This document shows positions 44,471 to 53,319 of a DNA stretch of 64,000 bases, one piece after another. The stretch spans positions 1 to 64,000 of the forward strand of contig JBCBIY010000014.1 in NCBI GenBank assembly GCA_038523925.1. Direction: 5' to 3'. The first letter of the stretch is position 1; each line of letters starts with the position of its first letter. Source of the stretch: JBCBWG01 sp038523925. Lineage in GTDB: Bacteria > Pseudomonadota > Alphaproteobacteria > Rhizobiales > Hyphomicrobiaceae. The position numbers and the translations under genes are program-made. The notes below the pieces were generated by a model, which was not told the origin of the DNA, did not search any database, and saw only the letters and a program-made list of their open reading frames with translations.

Positions 44471-44821
44471 ATGTCGACTGTGACCCGCCATGAGCCCGGC
44501 GCCCTCTTCAACAAAGTCGTCGAAGCGAACGGCTTCGTGTTCACGGCGGGGGTGGTCGCTGACGACCTCACCAAGGATGTGCGCGGACAGACGATGGACG
44601 TGCTCGAAGAAATCGACCGCCTGCTGGCGCTCTGCGGGTCGGATAAGTCGAAGATCGTATCGGCAACCATCTGGGTGACCGACATCCGCAATCGCGACGC
44701 GATGAACGAGGCGTGGACCGCCTGGACCGGCAAAAAGGACCTGCCGGTGCGCGCGTGCATCGAAGCGCGGCTGGCAACGCCGGACATGCTCGTCGAAATC
44801 CAGGTGACCGCGGTCAAATGA
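44471..44821 (+). CDS. RidA/YjgF/Rid family enamine/imine deaminase
   Basis: 116 residues from ATG 44471, with GAGG 10 bases upstream; a longer in-frame ATG at 44408 gives an atypical start. RidA trimers hydrolyse reactive 2-aminoacrylate and related imines. The segment PVRACIEARLATPDMLVEIQVTAV at the C-terminus contains the key Arg of active RidA proteins. Other Rid subfamilies keep the same fold but differ in substrate; I cannot fix the subfamily. The stop overlaps the thioesterase start (ATGA), so the two genes are co-expressed. Confidence 0.88.
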   Translation: MSTVTRHEPGALFNKVVEANGFVFTAGVVADDLTKDVRGQTMDVLEEIDRLLALCGSDKSKIVSATIWVTDIRNRDAMNEAWTAWTGKKDLPVRACIEARLATPDMLVEIQVTAVK

Positions 44822-45261
44822 GCCGGCCGCAGCCGTCCAAGCGCTCCGACTTTCGCCACTTCGACACTATCGCCACGCGATGGATGGACAACGACGTCTA
44901 CGGCCACGTCAACAACGTCGTCTACTACGCCTACTTCGATACGGTCATAAACCGGTACTTGCTGGACCCCGGCGGGCTCGACTTTCGCGCCGGCGCCGTC
45001 ATCGGACTGGCGGTTGAGACCGGCTGCCGGTTTTACAAATCGTTCGCCTACCCTGACGTGATCGAGGCCGGGCTTGCCGTTGGCCACCTGGGGCGCACGT
45101 CGGTGCGCTACGACATCGGCTTGTTTGCAGCGGGCGAAGAGACGGCGCGCGCTGATGGAACGTTCTGGCACGTGTTTGTCGCGCGCGACACGCAGCGGCC
45201 AGCGGAGATGTCAGCGCAGATGCGGGCGGCACTCGAGGCACTGCTGCGCCCCTCCGGATGA
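44818..45261 (+). CDS. Acyl-CoA thioesterase, 4-hydroxybenzoyl-CoA thioesterase family (hotdog)
   Basis: 147 residues of the hotdog fold: RWMDNDVYGHVNNVVYYAYFD (about 20-40) with the catalytic Asp and GHVNN motif, typical of YbgC/FadM-like thioesterases. It hydrolyses a CoA thioester to the free acid. The ATG is inside the ridA-like stop region (ATGA). The exact acyl group is unknown. Confidence 0.85.
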   Translation: MSRPQPSKRSDFRHFDTIATRWMDNDVYGHVNNVVYYAYFDTVINRYLLDPGGLDFRAGAVIGLAVETGCRFYKSFAYPDVIEAGLAVGHLGRTSVRYDIGLFAAGEETARADGTFWHVFVARDTQRPAEMSAQMRAALEALLRPSG

Positions 45262-45415
45262 CTTGCGCTAGAGCTTCGCGTCCAGCCCGGCATCGTTGTC
45301 AGTCGACAACATCCGCCGTCTGATCATCGGGCCCGAGCGGCGTTAAGCGTTTGCTAACCACAAACCCTCAGTAACGTGTGTGTAACCCGTGCATACGCTT
45401 TGGAGTTCGTGACCC

Positions 45416-45781
45416 ATGCGCCGCTTCGCAGCCGCCATCGTTTTCGCCGCAGTCACCGCATTCACGCCAACCGCACCCGTCTTAGCCGACACCGCGCTCC
45501 TGTCTCTGCACGAGCAGCGCCGCGAGGGCCGCAAGATCTGCCTGGTTGGCCACTTTCACGCTGGCACCGCCAGCGGGCAACGTTCAAAGAAACTTGCGCT
45601 CCGAGCTGCTGCCCGCGATTGGCAGGGCTTTACCGCCTGGGAATACGGCAATCGCTGGGGCCAGTGGCGCAACGCCAGCAACAAGAGCGCATCCTGTCAG
45701 CGGATCGGCGCGACTTGGTCGTGTGATGTCGAGGGCCGCCCCTGCCGCCGCGCCGGCCGCGTGCGTTCAGCCCGCCGCTAG
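45416..45781 (+). CDS. Small secreted basic protein with four Cys
   Basis: 121 residues: signal peptide (about 1-24, cleavage near LAD-T), then a basic, Trp- and Arg-rich mature part with four Cys (ICLVGHF, ASCQR, WSCDVE and GRPCRR regions). GGAG lies 9 bases before ATG 45416. No family is recognised. A C-terminal Arg cluster resembles the other small exported basic proteins at the left end of the window. A GGCCGC/GCGGCC hairpin (45819-45834) follows. Confidence 0.6.
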   Translation: MRRFAAAIVFAAVTAFTPTAPVLADTALLSLHEQRREGRKICLVGHFHAGTASGQRSKKLALRAAARDWQGFTAWEYGNRWGQWRNASNKSASCQRIGATWSCDVEGRPCRRAGRVRSARR

Positions 45782-45852
45782 GCAGCAACAAGCTTAGGCA
45801 TCGCTGTCATCTCACCGAGGCCGCCACAGCGGCCCCGGCTTCGCATTGCGCG

Positions 45853-46851
45853 TCAGTAGTACGAGGTCGGTCGCACCGCCACGTAGGGCGACAGGCAGCC
45901 GGCGGCAAAGCCGAGGCTCGAGAGCCCCTTGTCGCGCGCAGTCCGTGCACGTGCGGGCGCGAACGCTGCAAGCGCGGCTGATTTCGTGAAAGCCGCGCCG
46001 CCGCCAACTGCACGCGATGCGGCGCGCCCCAGCAGGACCGCCACGGCATATCCGGCCGACCGGTTCTTGCGGTAGCGGTAGTTCGCAGACGCACCACATC
46101 GCCATGACCGCTTCCAAAGGTATGCCGGTGCCGCGCGCGTCTCATCCCAGACCTCGAAGACGGGCGGGTGCGTGACACGCACAATCTTTGCGCCTGCATC
46201 GTGCGCCCGCATAAAAAACTCGGTGTCGCTGCCGCCGGCTTTGTCGAGCTGCTCGTCGAAGCTCAAGGCGCGCGAACCGGCAACGAGCGACGCCCGAAAG
46301 AGCGTATTGTTGGTGGCGGCTGTCTTCCGGTCCCGGATGCGGGCGTCCTGGCGTTCGTAGGTGCGCGCCAGCCCAACGGCGTCAGCAACAGACGGCGCCC
46401 GGATCAGGCCGCCGTGGACGACGTCAGCACCGGTCGTTTGCGCATGCGCGTAAAGATCCGCAATCCACGTAGGCGGCGCAATTTCATCGTCATCGATAAA
46501 TGCGATGTAGTCAGAATTGAGCAGTCGGGAATGTTTGACTGCCGCATTTCGGGCAAACGGAATTCCGATTTTTGGTTCGTGCACGAAGATAACGTCTTCA
46601 AATTCAGGACGTGCGGAGATTAAGCGCTTTAGCGATCCCTCAATCGTATTGTCGACGACCATAAGCCAGAGCTTGAGCTGGCGCCGGTCGATGTCCTGGG
46701 CCACCAGAGACTGCAACGTTTCGGTCAATTGGGCCCGGCCGGCGCTGCAAACGCAGATGGTTATGGTCGTTCGCGCTGTGTGCCCAGCAATGCAGCGCTC
46801 ACGGAACTCTTTCGCGTCAGCAAAGGTATCCTTGGTCCAGGGTTTGGACAT
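45853..46851 (-). CDS. Family 2 glycosyltransferase
   Basis: 332 residues with a GT-A fold: TITICVCSAGRAQLTETLQSL at the N-terminus and the metal/nucleotide-sugar site AFIDDDE (Asp 120-122). No transmembrane segment is evident, so it acts on the cytoplasmic side, perhaps in surface polysaccharide synthesis. GGAG is 7 bases upstream of ATG 46851. By hand count the 5' part of the gene has about 47% GC, well below the surrounding sequence. A 17-bp palindrome lies 23-39 bp upstream of the start. No other polysaccharide genes are adjacent. Confidence 0.82.
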   Translation of the reverse strand: MSKPWTKDTFADAKEFRERCIAGHTARTTITICVCSAGRAQLTETLQSLVAQDIDRRQLKLWLMVVDNTIEGSLKRLISARPEFEDVIFVHEPKIGIPFARNAAVKHSRLLNSDYIAFIDDDEIAPPTWIADLYAHAQTTGADVVHGGLIRAPSVADAVGLARTYERQDARIRDRKTAATNNTLFRASLVAGSRALSFDEQLDKAGGSDTEFFMRAHDAGAKIVRVTHPPVFEVWDETRAAPAYLWKRSWRCGASANYRYRKNRSAGYAVAVLLGRAASRAVGGGAAFTKSAALAAFAPARARTARDKGLSSLGFAAGCLSPYVAVRPTSYY

Positions 46852-47207
46852 TGCGCACTCCGCTTGAAGCCGTGTTGAAACTGTTTCAACTTGGATTCAG
46901 CTAATGCGGCGCGCTGCAATTCTTCAATTCAAGTCGCGTTTTAATGCGTTAGGTGATCCATTCGGCCGTACGCGTTTGTGCTCGGGCAGCATCTAAATTC
47001 AAGTCGAATATAATCGGCAAAGATTATCGGCATTCGCTTGTTTGCGGGCACGGATAATACCGCCAATGAGGCAAGTTCCGCACGTGGGCTGACAGCCGGC
47101 TTAGCCACCTGCGGACACAGCGCGCAACTCGGTCAGATGCGTAAACTCAATGCGCAGCGACAGGTGACCACGGGCGACGACCTGGCTGAACGAACGCGTG
47201 TCGGCGC
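46852..47207. other. AT-richer gene-free region between glycosyltransferase and DUF937 genes
   Basis: 356 bp with no gene I can support. By hand count 46921-47040 has about 45% GC, against the mid-60s elsewhere. AATTCAAGTCG occurs twice in the same orientation (46926-46936 and 46996-47006), exactly 70 bp apart, and a 17-bp palindrome lies at 46874-46890. I see no tRNA or terminator. Confidence 0.6.
46874..46890 (-). promoter_or_regulatory. 17-bp perfect palindrome upstream of the glycosyltransferase gene
   Basis: GTTGAAAC-T-GTTTCAAC is a perfect palindrome (arms 8 bp, one central base) starting 23 bp before the glycosyltransferase ATG on the minus strand. The position and symmetry fit an operator for a dimeric regulator. 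No regulator gene is adjacent. Confidence 0.5.
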
Positions 47208-47954
47208 CTAACGCCGGAAGATGCCACGAACGATCGAACTGAGGATGCGCCAGCCGTAGCGCAGGACCACGAAGCGGATGATCCAGCCAACGATGCCCTG
47301 GCTGCTCTTGTAGCCAAGCGCACCACCGAGGGCGTCGCGGATGATCTTGCCGAGGCCGCCGGTCGATGGCGCATTGCCGCCGGGTGCGCGTCGCCGCCGG
47401 AAGATGTCGGAGATATCGGAGTAGGGTGATCGCGCCGCCCCGCCGTTGCCGCCGAGGTTTGGGATATGGTCCGGCACGGGCAGTGGCGCCTGCTTCGGCA
47501 TGCCGCCGGCAGACTGTGGGATCTGATCAAACAACTGCGCAAATGTCGGCTCCGTTCGGCGCGCCACACCGGCCATCGCCATTGCGCCAACGCCCGGCAA
47601 CAGCTTCTCGACCTGTCGCGGCTCGACGCCTGTTTTGCGGGCCACGCGGGCCGCCATGAAGCGGCTTGCGTCCTTGGATTCGAAGAGCTCGGCCAGAACC
47701 GGAATGCCGATCTCGCGGGCCTTCTTCTGGTCGAGGGCGTGCGGGTCTTCGGCGAGCGGCTTTGCTGCGCCCATCAGGTCGACGAGGTTTGCGAGCCCGT
47801 ACTGCGACAACGACCGCTTTTCGATCTTGAGCGCGATGTCCGGCATGATCTCAGCGGCCACGGCCTCGACTTGATCCGCCGACAACCCAAGCGCCGAGCC
47901 GATCTCCGCCAGCGCTGATCCGCGTCCACCGTTCGCCTGCAGTTCGTCCAACAT
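47208..47954 (-). CDS. DUF937 (YidB-like) domain protein
   Basis: 248 residues. The N-terminal half has the YidB/DUF937 pattern (ALAEIGSALGLSADQVEAV, ELFESKDASRFMAARVARKTGVEPRQVEKLLPGVGAMAM). A Pro/Gly/Arg-rich linker follows (about 145-205), then a hydrophobic C-terminal segment (about 215-245) rich in Arg. Function of the family is unknown. The ATG follows GGAGAG. The gene stands alone. Confidence 0.7.
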   Translation of the reverse strand: MLDELQANGGRGSALAEIGSALGLSADQVEAVAAEIMPDIALKIEKRSLSQYGLANLVDLMGAAKPLAEDPHALDQKKAREIGIPVLAELFESKDASRFMAARVARKTGVEPRQVEKLLPGVGAMAMAGVARRTEPTFAQLFDQIPQSAGGMPKQAPLPVPDHIPNLGGNGGAARSPYSDISDIFRRRRAPGGNAPSTGGLGKIIRDALGGALGYKSSQGIVGWIIRFVVLRYGWRILSSIVRGIFRR

Positions 47955-48062
47955 CGCCGCCTACTCTCCGCGCCAGCCCGTTATTTCGGGCCTGTGTTTA
48001 ACGGCTGGCGCAGAGAACGGCCATAGGGATCGCTTCGCAGAGCGGCGGGCCACACGTCGGCT

Positions 48063-49247
48063 CTAGAAGGGATTGAAGCGGCGGCGTGGTGAGAACTTCA
48101 GATAGCCGACGCTCGCGCCGACGCGGAGCCCGAGGCCAGACCGGATTGGCGCGAGAATGATGTCGCCTTTCCGGTGGACGGTGAGCCCGACCCCGCCGAC
48201 AATGAAGGCCGATCCTTCGACGCCGATGAAGCGCTGATAGAGCCGTGGGGCGTCTGTTGCGCCGTAGACGAGGAACATCGCGCGCGTCCCCGTGATTCCG
48301 AAATCGTAGCCGACCGACGGGCCCTGCCAGAAGATGCGGCTGGTCCCGCCGCTTGCGAGCACGAGCTTGCCCTGACCGTAGCGCAGCCCCGCAATGAGGG
48401 CGCCGCCGCCTTCACTGCCGAGAATGTATCCGCTCGGTGCGCCGTAGCGGCTGAAGGCGTACTCGATGACGGACGCGAGTTCGGCGGAGATGCTGCCAAA
48501 GAACCCGCGGCCGGCGTTGCTGATGTCTTCGGCGGTAAACCGCGCGTCGCGGTCGAGGGGCGTGTAGTCCGGCGCTGGCAACTGGCCTGGCGCGGACGAT
48601 GGCGGCGCGTTCAACGCAAGGCGATCACCAGCGGGGCCAGCCTTCTGCCGGATGCTCGTCTCCGTTTCCCAGACAGGATCTTGTGAAGGCGGCTGAGCCG
48701 GTGACGGTCGGGCCGGCTGTGCAGGTGCGGCTGTAAGCGGGCGCGGCGCCGGTGGCTCGGTCGCGGGCGTCGGGGCCGGTGCTTTTGCAACCTCCGTCCG
48801 CCTCCGCGATTTGGGTTCGAGCGCGGCATCAATTGCTGACAGCATCAGCCGCGCCTTTTGCAGGCTGAGCGCCACCAGCCGGTCGGAGACGGTACGAAGT
48901 TCTGCAAGGCGTTCACACCGGCCAGCTTCCGGGCCGGGCTCACTCAGTACGTCGAGCCGCGTCCAAAGCGCGTTCGCCTGAGCATCAAGCTTGTCGCTCT
49001 CCGCATCGCGATGTTCGGCGACGAACTGTGCTTCGGCATCGCGCGTCTTCCAGCCACGCTTCTTCGCAAGCGCCTCCAGCCGCTGCTCGATCTTAGGCCG
49101 CGTTTCCTGGCCAACTTTGCGCAAGTCGGCGCCGGTTTTGTCGACGGCTGCTGCAAACGCATCCGGCCCGCAGGCTTGTGCAAGCGCCGCCGCCGGCGTC
49201 AGCATCAGGGCGCAAGCGGCGATGGCCAGGCTGATGATCGTGCGCAT
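48063..49247 (-). CDS. EipA/DUF1134 family envelope protein with an N-terminal extension
   Basis: 394 residues: signal peptide (about 1-23), a charged, helical region (about 30-140) with possible coiled coil, an Ala/Pro-rich linker (about 150-200), then the DUF1134/EipA domain (about 235-390) with GFFGSISAELASVIEYAFSRYG, GYILGSEGGGALIAGLRYG and FWQGPSVGYDFG. EipA of Brucella is a periplasmic beta-barrel needed for envelope integrity. The extra N-terminal half, which the short EipA proteins lack, may tether it to another envelope part. GGGAG is 6 bases before the ATG. Confidence 0.8.
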   Translation of the reverse strand: MRTIISLAIAACALMLTPAAALAQACGPDAFAAAVDKTGADLRKVGQETRPKIEQRLEALAKKRGWKTRDAEAQFVAEHRDAESDKLDAQANALWTRLDVLSEPGPEAGRCERLAELRTVSDRLVALSLQKARLMLSAIDAALEPKSRRRTEVAKAPAPTPATEPPAPRPLTAAPAQPARPSPAQPPSQDPVWETETSIRQKAGPAGDRLALNAPPSSAPGQLPAPDYTPLDRDARFTAEDISNAGRGFFGSISAELASVIEYAFSRYGAPSGYILGSEGGGALIAGLRYGQGKLVLASGGTSRIFWQGPSVGYDFGITGTRAMFLVYGATDAPRLYQRFIGVEGSAFIVGGVGLTVHRKGDIILAPIRSGLGLRVGASVGYLKFSPRRRFNPF

Positions 49248-49352
49248 GATTGTCTCCCGCGCTGATTTCGGCGGGACATAGGGCGGATCGTCCGCAAAAG
49301 CGAGACCGATTGTGAACGGTCTCGCGCCTGCCGATTGTGCTCGCCTCGATGC

Positions 49353-49703
49353 TTACTGCGCCGTGAGCACCATTCCGTTGCGCAGCTTGTATCGCGCCGG
49401 GCCCACCTTCGTGAGCGGCGAACACCGCTCTTTCCCGCCGCGAAACTTCGGCCACGTCATGCAAAGCTGATCCTCGGTGACGCGCCATGTCCCGTCCATG
49501 CTGCGGAGCCCTGCCTCCATCTGCGATGTCCCGTCCGGGCGATGCAGCATCTTGAAGGACATCAGGCCGCGCCGCCCCGACAAGACCTTGCCGACGATCT
49601 CGTTGTTGATCTGCGTTGTGTTCAACTGCGCCTGTTGGGCGGCGGCGGGGCTTGCGAGCAGGGCCAAGCCCAGTCCGGTCATCATCAGACGCAGAGCACT
49701 CAT
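49353..49703 (-). CDS. Small secreted protein of unknown function
   Basis: 116 residues from ATG 49703 (GAGG 8 bases upstream; longer in-frame starts give a poor N-terminus). Signal peptide of about 22 residues (cleavage near AAA-Q), then a mature domain with two Cys and several Trp, with LCMTWPKF and KERCSPL near the end. The pattern resembles small DUF995-like or lipocalin-like exported proteins, but I do not assign a family. It is flanked by the EipA-like and beta-lactamase genes on the same strand. Confidence 0.62.
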   Translation of the reverse strand: MSALRLMMTGLGLALLASPAAAQQAQLNTTQINNEIVGKVLSGRRGLMSFKMLHRPDGTSQMEAGLRSMDGTWRVTEDQLCMTWPKFRGGKERCSPLTKVGPARYKLRNGMVLTAQ

Positions 49704-49851
49704 TTTGACATCCTCATGCAGGGTTGTGGCTGTCGTCCAAACACACGCCGACTTCGGCGGTGCGTTGACCACGACCGGGCATGGCTGCGGCGCGTTGGTG
49801 GACGGACTAAGGCTGCAACCGTGCTCGCCGTGGGCCCAAGCGGACCGGTCG

Positions 49852-50724
49852 TTACTGCCGAAACAGCGCTTTGCCGAACCCGGCGATGATCGCATCGCGC
49901 TGCTTGAGCGCGAGCGTCGTGCCCTTCATGTAGATCGCCATCGTGACCGGCGGCGCGGCGGTTGGGTAAACGACGGCCACGATGCCGCGCATGTCTTTGC
50001 GCGTCGCCCCGGTCTTGTCGGCGATCGACCAGCCTTCCGGCAGGGCTGCGCGCAACAAGCGATCGCCGACGGCGTTGGCGCGGAGCCAGTCGAGGAGCTG
50101 CTTCTTCGAGGCCGTCGATAGCGCGTCGCCAAACGCAAGCGCGTGCATCATCCGAGCCGAGGCTTCCGGCGTCGTCGTGTCTTTGACGTCGTTTGGCCCG
50201 ACATTGTTCAGCTCGGGCTCAAGCCGGTCGAGGCGTGGCACGGTCTCGCCGAGATTGCGAAACGTTTGGGTCATGGCGGCCGGCCCGCCGATCGCCTTTA
50301 GGACGATGTTGCCTGCGGTGTTGTCGCTGATGGTGATCGTCGCATGGCACGCTTCGCGAAGCGTCACGCGGCCCTGCCCAAGGCGCTTCTTCAGGACGGG
50401 CGAATACGGGACGATGTCGGCTTCCGAGAGCGTCACCGCGCGGTCAAGCGTGTCAGCGCCGGCATCGACCCGCATCAGATAAGCGCCGCACGCGTACGTC
50501 TTGAACGTACTTGCAAACGGAAACCGAACGTCACCGTTGTGCTGATAGAGCACGCCGCCTTTGGGCCCAACGATCGCTGCACCAAACGTTCCGGTGAACA
50601 TCTGTTCGGCCATCTGCAACGCGCTATCGAATGCGGTCAGGTCGAGGGCTGGTTTCCGTTCTGCAAGTGCCGGCGTGGTGGCCGCCGCCAGAAGAGCAGC
50701 AGCCGCAAAGAAACGAAAACGCAT
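49852..50724 (-). CDS. bla: Class A beta-lactamase
   Basis: 290 residues from ATG 50724; signal peptide about 1-21 (cleavage near ALA-E). All class A motifs are present: S72-TFK-75 (Ser70-Lys73 in standard numbering), S133-D-N135, E169-PELN-173 (Glu166/Asn170), and K237-T-G239. The protein should therefore be a serine beta-lactamase that hydrolyses penicillins or cephalosporins in the periplasm. No ampR-type regulator or mobile element is beside it, which points to an intrinsic chromosomal enzyme. A farther upstream ATG adds 17 residues without a signal-peptide-like start. Confidence 0.93.
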   Translation of the reverse strand: MRFRFFAAAALLAAATTPALAERKPALDLTAFDSALQMAEQMFTGTFGAAIVGPKGGVLYQHNGDVRFPFASTFKTYACGAYLMRVDAGADTLDRAVTLSEADIVPYSPVLKKRLGQGRVTLREACHATITISDNTAGNIVLKAIGGPAAMTQTFRNLGETVPRLDRLEPELNNVGPNDVKDTTTPEASARMMHALAFGDALSTASKKQLLDWLRANAVGDRLLRAALPEGWSIADKTGATRKDMRGIVAVVYPTAAPPVTMAIYMKGTTLALKQRDAIIAGFGKALFRQ

Positions 50725-51012
50725 GGTTTGAAACCCCCAGTGTTGATGGCGGGCAGGCCATACCATGGGGGGCAATGCGCTTTGGTTTTCTCCTCCGCGC
50801 TATAATCGCACGCATAGTCTTAGTCCGATCAAAATTGATTTGCATACGGTTGCGTCGCTGAAAGCTTTTGCAACAAGCTATGCACCCGCCGCGCCGAAGC
50901 GCGCACCACGGCCGCGCCGGCCTCCGACAGTTACCTTGCACGTAATTGCGAGCGGTTCCGCCAATCGACCAAGTCACGCCTCGTAACTCGTGTCCAAACG
51001 AAGAGGCTCGAC

Positions 51013-52008
51013 ATGGACGACCATCAAACAAACGAACAGACATTACGCAGCGCACTTTGGTGCAATGCGGTTTTCTCATTCGTATGCGCGGTCATCGCTC
51101 TGTTTCAGAGCGCCACTCTGGCCGATATCATCTTAACACAGGACAGCGCGTGGTTTGGCCTGTCGGGTCAGCTTGTCGTCTTTGCGATCGGTGTCGGGCT
51201 TAGCGGCTTTGCGGTGTCCGTCGCCATCACTGCCGCGCAGCGGACGATCGCCACGGACCGCGCGTTTCTGATCAGCATTGCCGACTTCATGTGGGTGCTC
51301 ATCAGCGTCTTTCTGCTGGTCGCCGGTGGCGAGGTTCTGACGCGCACCGGCGAGCTGATCGTCGTTGCCGTCGGTGCGGTCGTGTTGGCCGCCGGGATTG
51401 CGCAGATCGCGGGCCTGCTGATCCTCTACGAAGGCGATAGCGAAGTTCGCATCAAGCGGCGCGGGGCGACGCGTCAAGTGCGCGTGTCGCGATCAGTGCG
51501 CGCGCCGACCGATGTGGCCTGGGACGTCATGACCGATCATGAGGGTTACGTGGACGTCGCGGAGAACCTCGCGCGCGTTGAGGTGCTCCGGGGCGACGGC
51601 AAGGGGATGGCGCGCCGGTGCACGAGTGCCGAGGGCGAAACCTGGACCGAGACCGCGCATATCTGGGAGGAAGGCCGGCGCTACGGGTTCGTAATCGATA
51701 CCGAACGACCGGACTACCCTTACCCGCTGAAGCGGCTCGTCGCGGTGTGGTCCGTCGAGCCGGATGGCCCTGGTGCCAGCATCGTCACGATCGCGTTTGA
51801 GGTCGAACCTTTGAACACGCTGAAGGCCGGCCTGTTTATCCGGATCAGCATGGTCATGTTTCCCAAGCTGCTCGACCGGCTGCTGGCAAAGTGGAAGGCC
51901 CGTATGGAGCATCAGCGCGGCGACCACCCGGCCGGAGAGGCCGTGACAACCGCGAACGGGTTGCCAGGTCCCAACGCGTCCAGGTCGCTGGCGCATGAGA
52001 GCGGGTAG
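51013..52008 (+). CDS. Membrane protein with C-terminal SRPBCC (polyketide-cyclase-like) domain
   Basis: 331 residues: four membrane helices in the first 140 residues, then a START-like SRPBCC domain (about 155-300) beginning RQVRVSRSVRAPTDVAWDVMTDHEGY, with YPYPLKRLVAVWSVEP in the middle. SRPBCC domains bind hydrophobic ligands. The fusion of a four-helix membrane unit with SRPBCC is unusual. GAGG is 6 bases before ATG 51013. It is convergent with icd; a hairpin follows. Confidence 0.72.
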   Translation: MDDHQTNEQTLRSALWCNAVFSFVCAVIALFQSATLADIILTQDSAWFGLSGQLVVFAIGVGLSGFAVSVAITAAQRTIATDRAFLISIADFMWVLISVFLLVAGGEVLTRTGELIVVAVGAVVLAAGIAQIAGLLILYEGDSEVRIKRRGATRQVRVSRSVRAPTDVAWDVMTDHEGYVDVAENLARVEVLRGDGKGMARRCTSAEGETWTETAHIWEEGRRYGFVIDTERPDYPYPLKRLVAVWSVEPDGPGASIVTIAFEVEPLNTLKAGLFIRISMVMFPKLLDRLLAKWKARMEHQRGDHPAGEAVTTANGLPGPNASRSLAHESG

Positions 52009-52043
52009 GGCGCAACCTCATGTCCGAGAAGGCAGGGATCGGT

Positions 52044-52070
52044 GCAGCCATCGATGGGTTCGATGGCTGC
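52044..52070. terminator. Terminator-like hairpin between convergent genes
   Basis: GCAGCCATCG (52044-52053) and CGATGGCTGC (52061-52070) form a perfect 10-bp stem with a 7-nt loop. It lies between the SRPBCC gene and icd, which converge here. Poly-T tracts are absent, so it may act as a bidirectional stop or stability element. Confidence 0.55.
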
Positions 52071-52107
52071 CCCACATGACGTTTCGTTTCTTGCGGGCGC
52101 GCTTGGG

Positions 52108-53319
52108 CTAGCTCATCGCCGTCTGGAGGTTCTGGTCGACGGCATCGAGGAAGCCGGTCGTCGAGAGCCAGGGCTGCTCCGGCCCGATGAGGAGTGCGAG
52201 GTCCTTGGTCATCTGGCCGCCCTCAACGGTGTCGATGCAAACCTGCTCAAGCGTCTCGGCGAACTTCGCAAGCGGGGCGTTGTCGTCGAGCTTGGCGCGG
52301 TGCTTCAGGCCGCGCGTCCAAGCGAAGATCGACGCGATCGAGTTGGTCGACGTCTCAAGGCCCTTCTGGTGGTTGCGGTAGTGGCGCGTCACCGTGCCGT
52401 GCGCGGCCTCCGCTTCGACCGTCTTGCCATCGGGCGTCATCAGGACCGACGTCATCAGGCCGAGCGAGCCAAAGCCCTGCGCGACAGTATCAGACTGCAC
52501 GTCGCCATCGTAGTTCTTGCACGCCCAGACATAGCCGCCCGACCACTTCATCGCGCAGGCAACCATGTCGTCGATCAGGCGGTGCTCATACGTGATGCCG
52601 GCCTTCTCGAACTTGTCCTTGAACTCTTCATCGTAGACCTGCTGGAACAGCTCAAGGAAGCGGCCGTCGTACTGCTTCAGGATCGTGTTCTTGGTCGACA
52701 TGTAGACCGGGTAGCCGCGGTTGAGCCCATAGTTCATCGAGGCCCGCGCGAAGTCGATGATCGACTGGTCGAGATTGTACATCGCCATCGCGATGCCGCC
52801 GGCAGGCGCATCGAAGACTTCGTGCTCGATCTCGCTGCCGTCTTCGCCGACGAACTTGATGGTCAGCTTGCCAGCGGTTGGAAACTTGAAGTCCGTCGCT
52901 CGGTACTGGTCGCCGAACGCATGACGGCCGATCACAATCGGCTGCGTCCAACCCGGCACAAGCCGCGGCACGTTCTGGCAGATGATTGGCTCGCGGAAAA
53001 TGACGCCGCCGATGATGTTGCGAATTGTGCCATTCGGGCTCCGCCACATCTTCTTGAGGTTGAATTCTTCGACGCGCGCCTCATCCGGCGTAATGGTGGC
53101 GCACTTGACGCCGACGCCGTGTTTCTTGATCGCCTCGGCCGCATCGATCGTGACCTGGTCATCGGTCTTGTCGCGATACTCAACGCCGAGGTCGTAGTAC
53201 TCAAGGTTCACGTCGATGTAGGGGTGGATCAGCTTGTCTTTGATGAACTGCCAGATGATCCGGGTCATCTCGTCGCCGTCGAGTTCGACAACGGTGCCTT
53301 CGACCTTGATCTTCGACAT
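52108..53319 (-). CDS. icd: NADP-dependent isocitrate dehydrogenase
   Basis: 403 residues of the eukaryotic-like homodimeric NADP-IDH type typical of Alphaproteobacteria: ELDGDEMTRIIWQFIK, RNIIGGVIFREPIICQNVPRL, and GRHAFGDQYRATDF. It oxidises isocitrate to 2-oxoglutarate and CO2 in the TCA cycle. AGGA 8 bases upstream fits the ATG at 53319. It is monocistronic with a 135-bp leader. Confidence 0.96.
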   Translation of the reverse strand: MSKIKVEGTVVELDGDEMTRIIWQFIKDKLIHPYIDVNLEYYDLGVEYRDKTDDQVTIDAAEAIKKHGVGVKCATITPDEARVEEFNLKKMWRSPNGTIRNIIGGVIFREPIICQNVPRLVPGWTQPIVIGRHAFGDQYRATDFKFPTAGKLTIKFVGEDGSEIEHEVFDAPAGGIAMAMYNLDQSIIDFARASMNYGLNRGYPVYMSTKNTILKQYDGRFLELFQQVYDEEFKDKFEKAGITYEHRLIDDMVACAMKWSGGYVWACKNYDGDVQSDTVAQGFGSLGLMTSVLMTPDGKTVEAEAAHGTVTRHYRNHQKGLETSTNSIASIFAWTRGLKHRAKLDDNAPLAKFAETLEQVCIDTVEGGQMTKDLALLIGPEQPWLSTTGFLDAVDQNLQTAMS

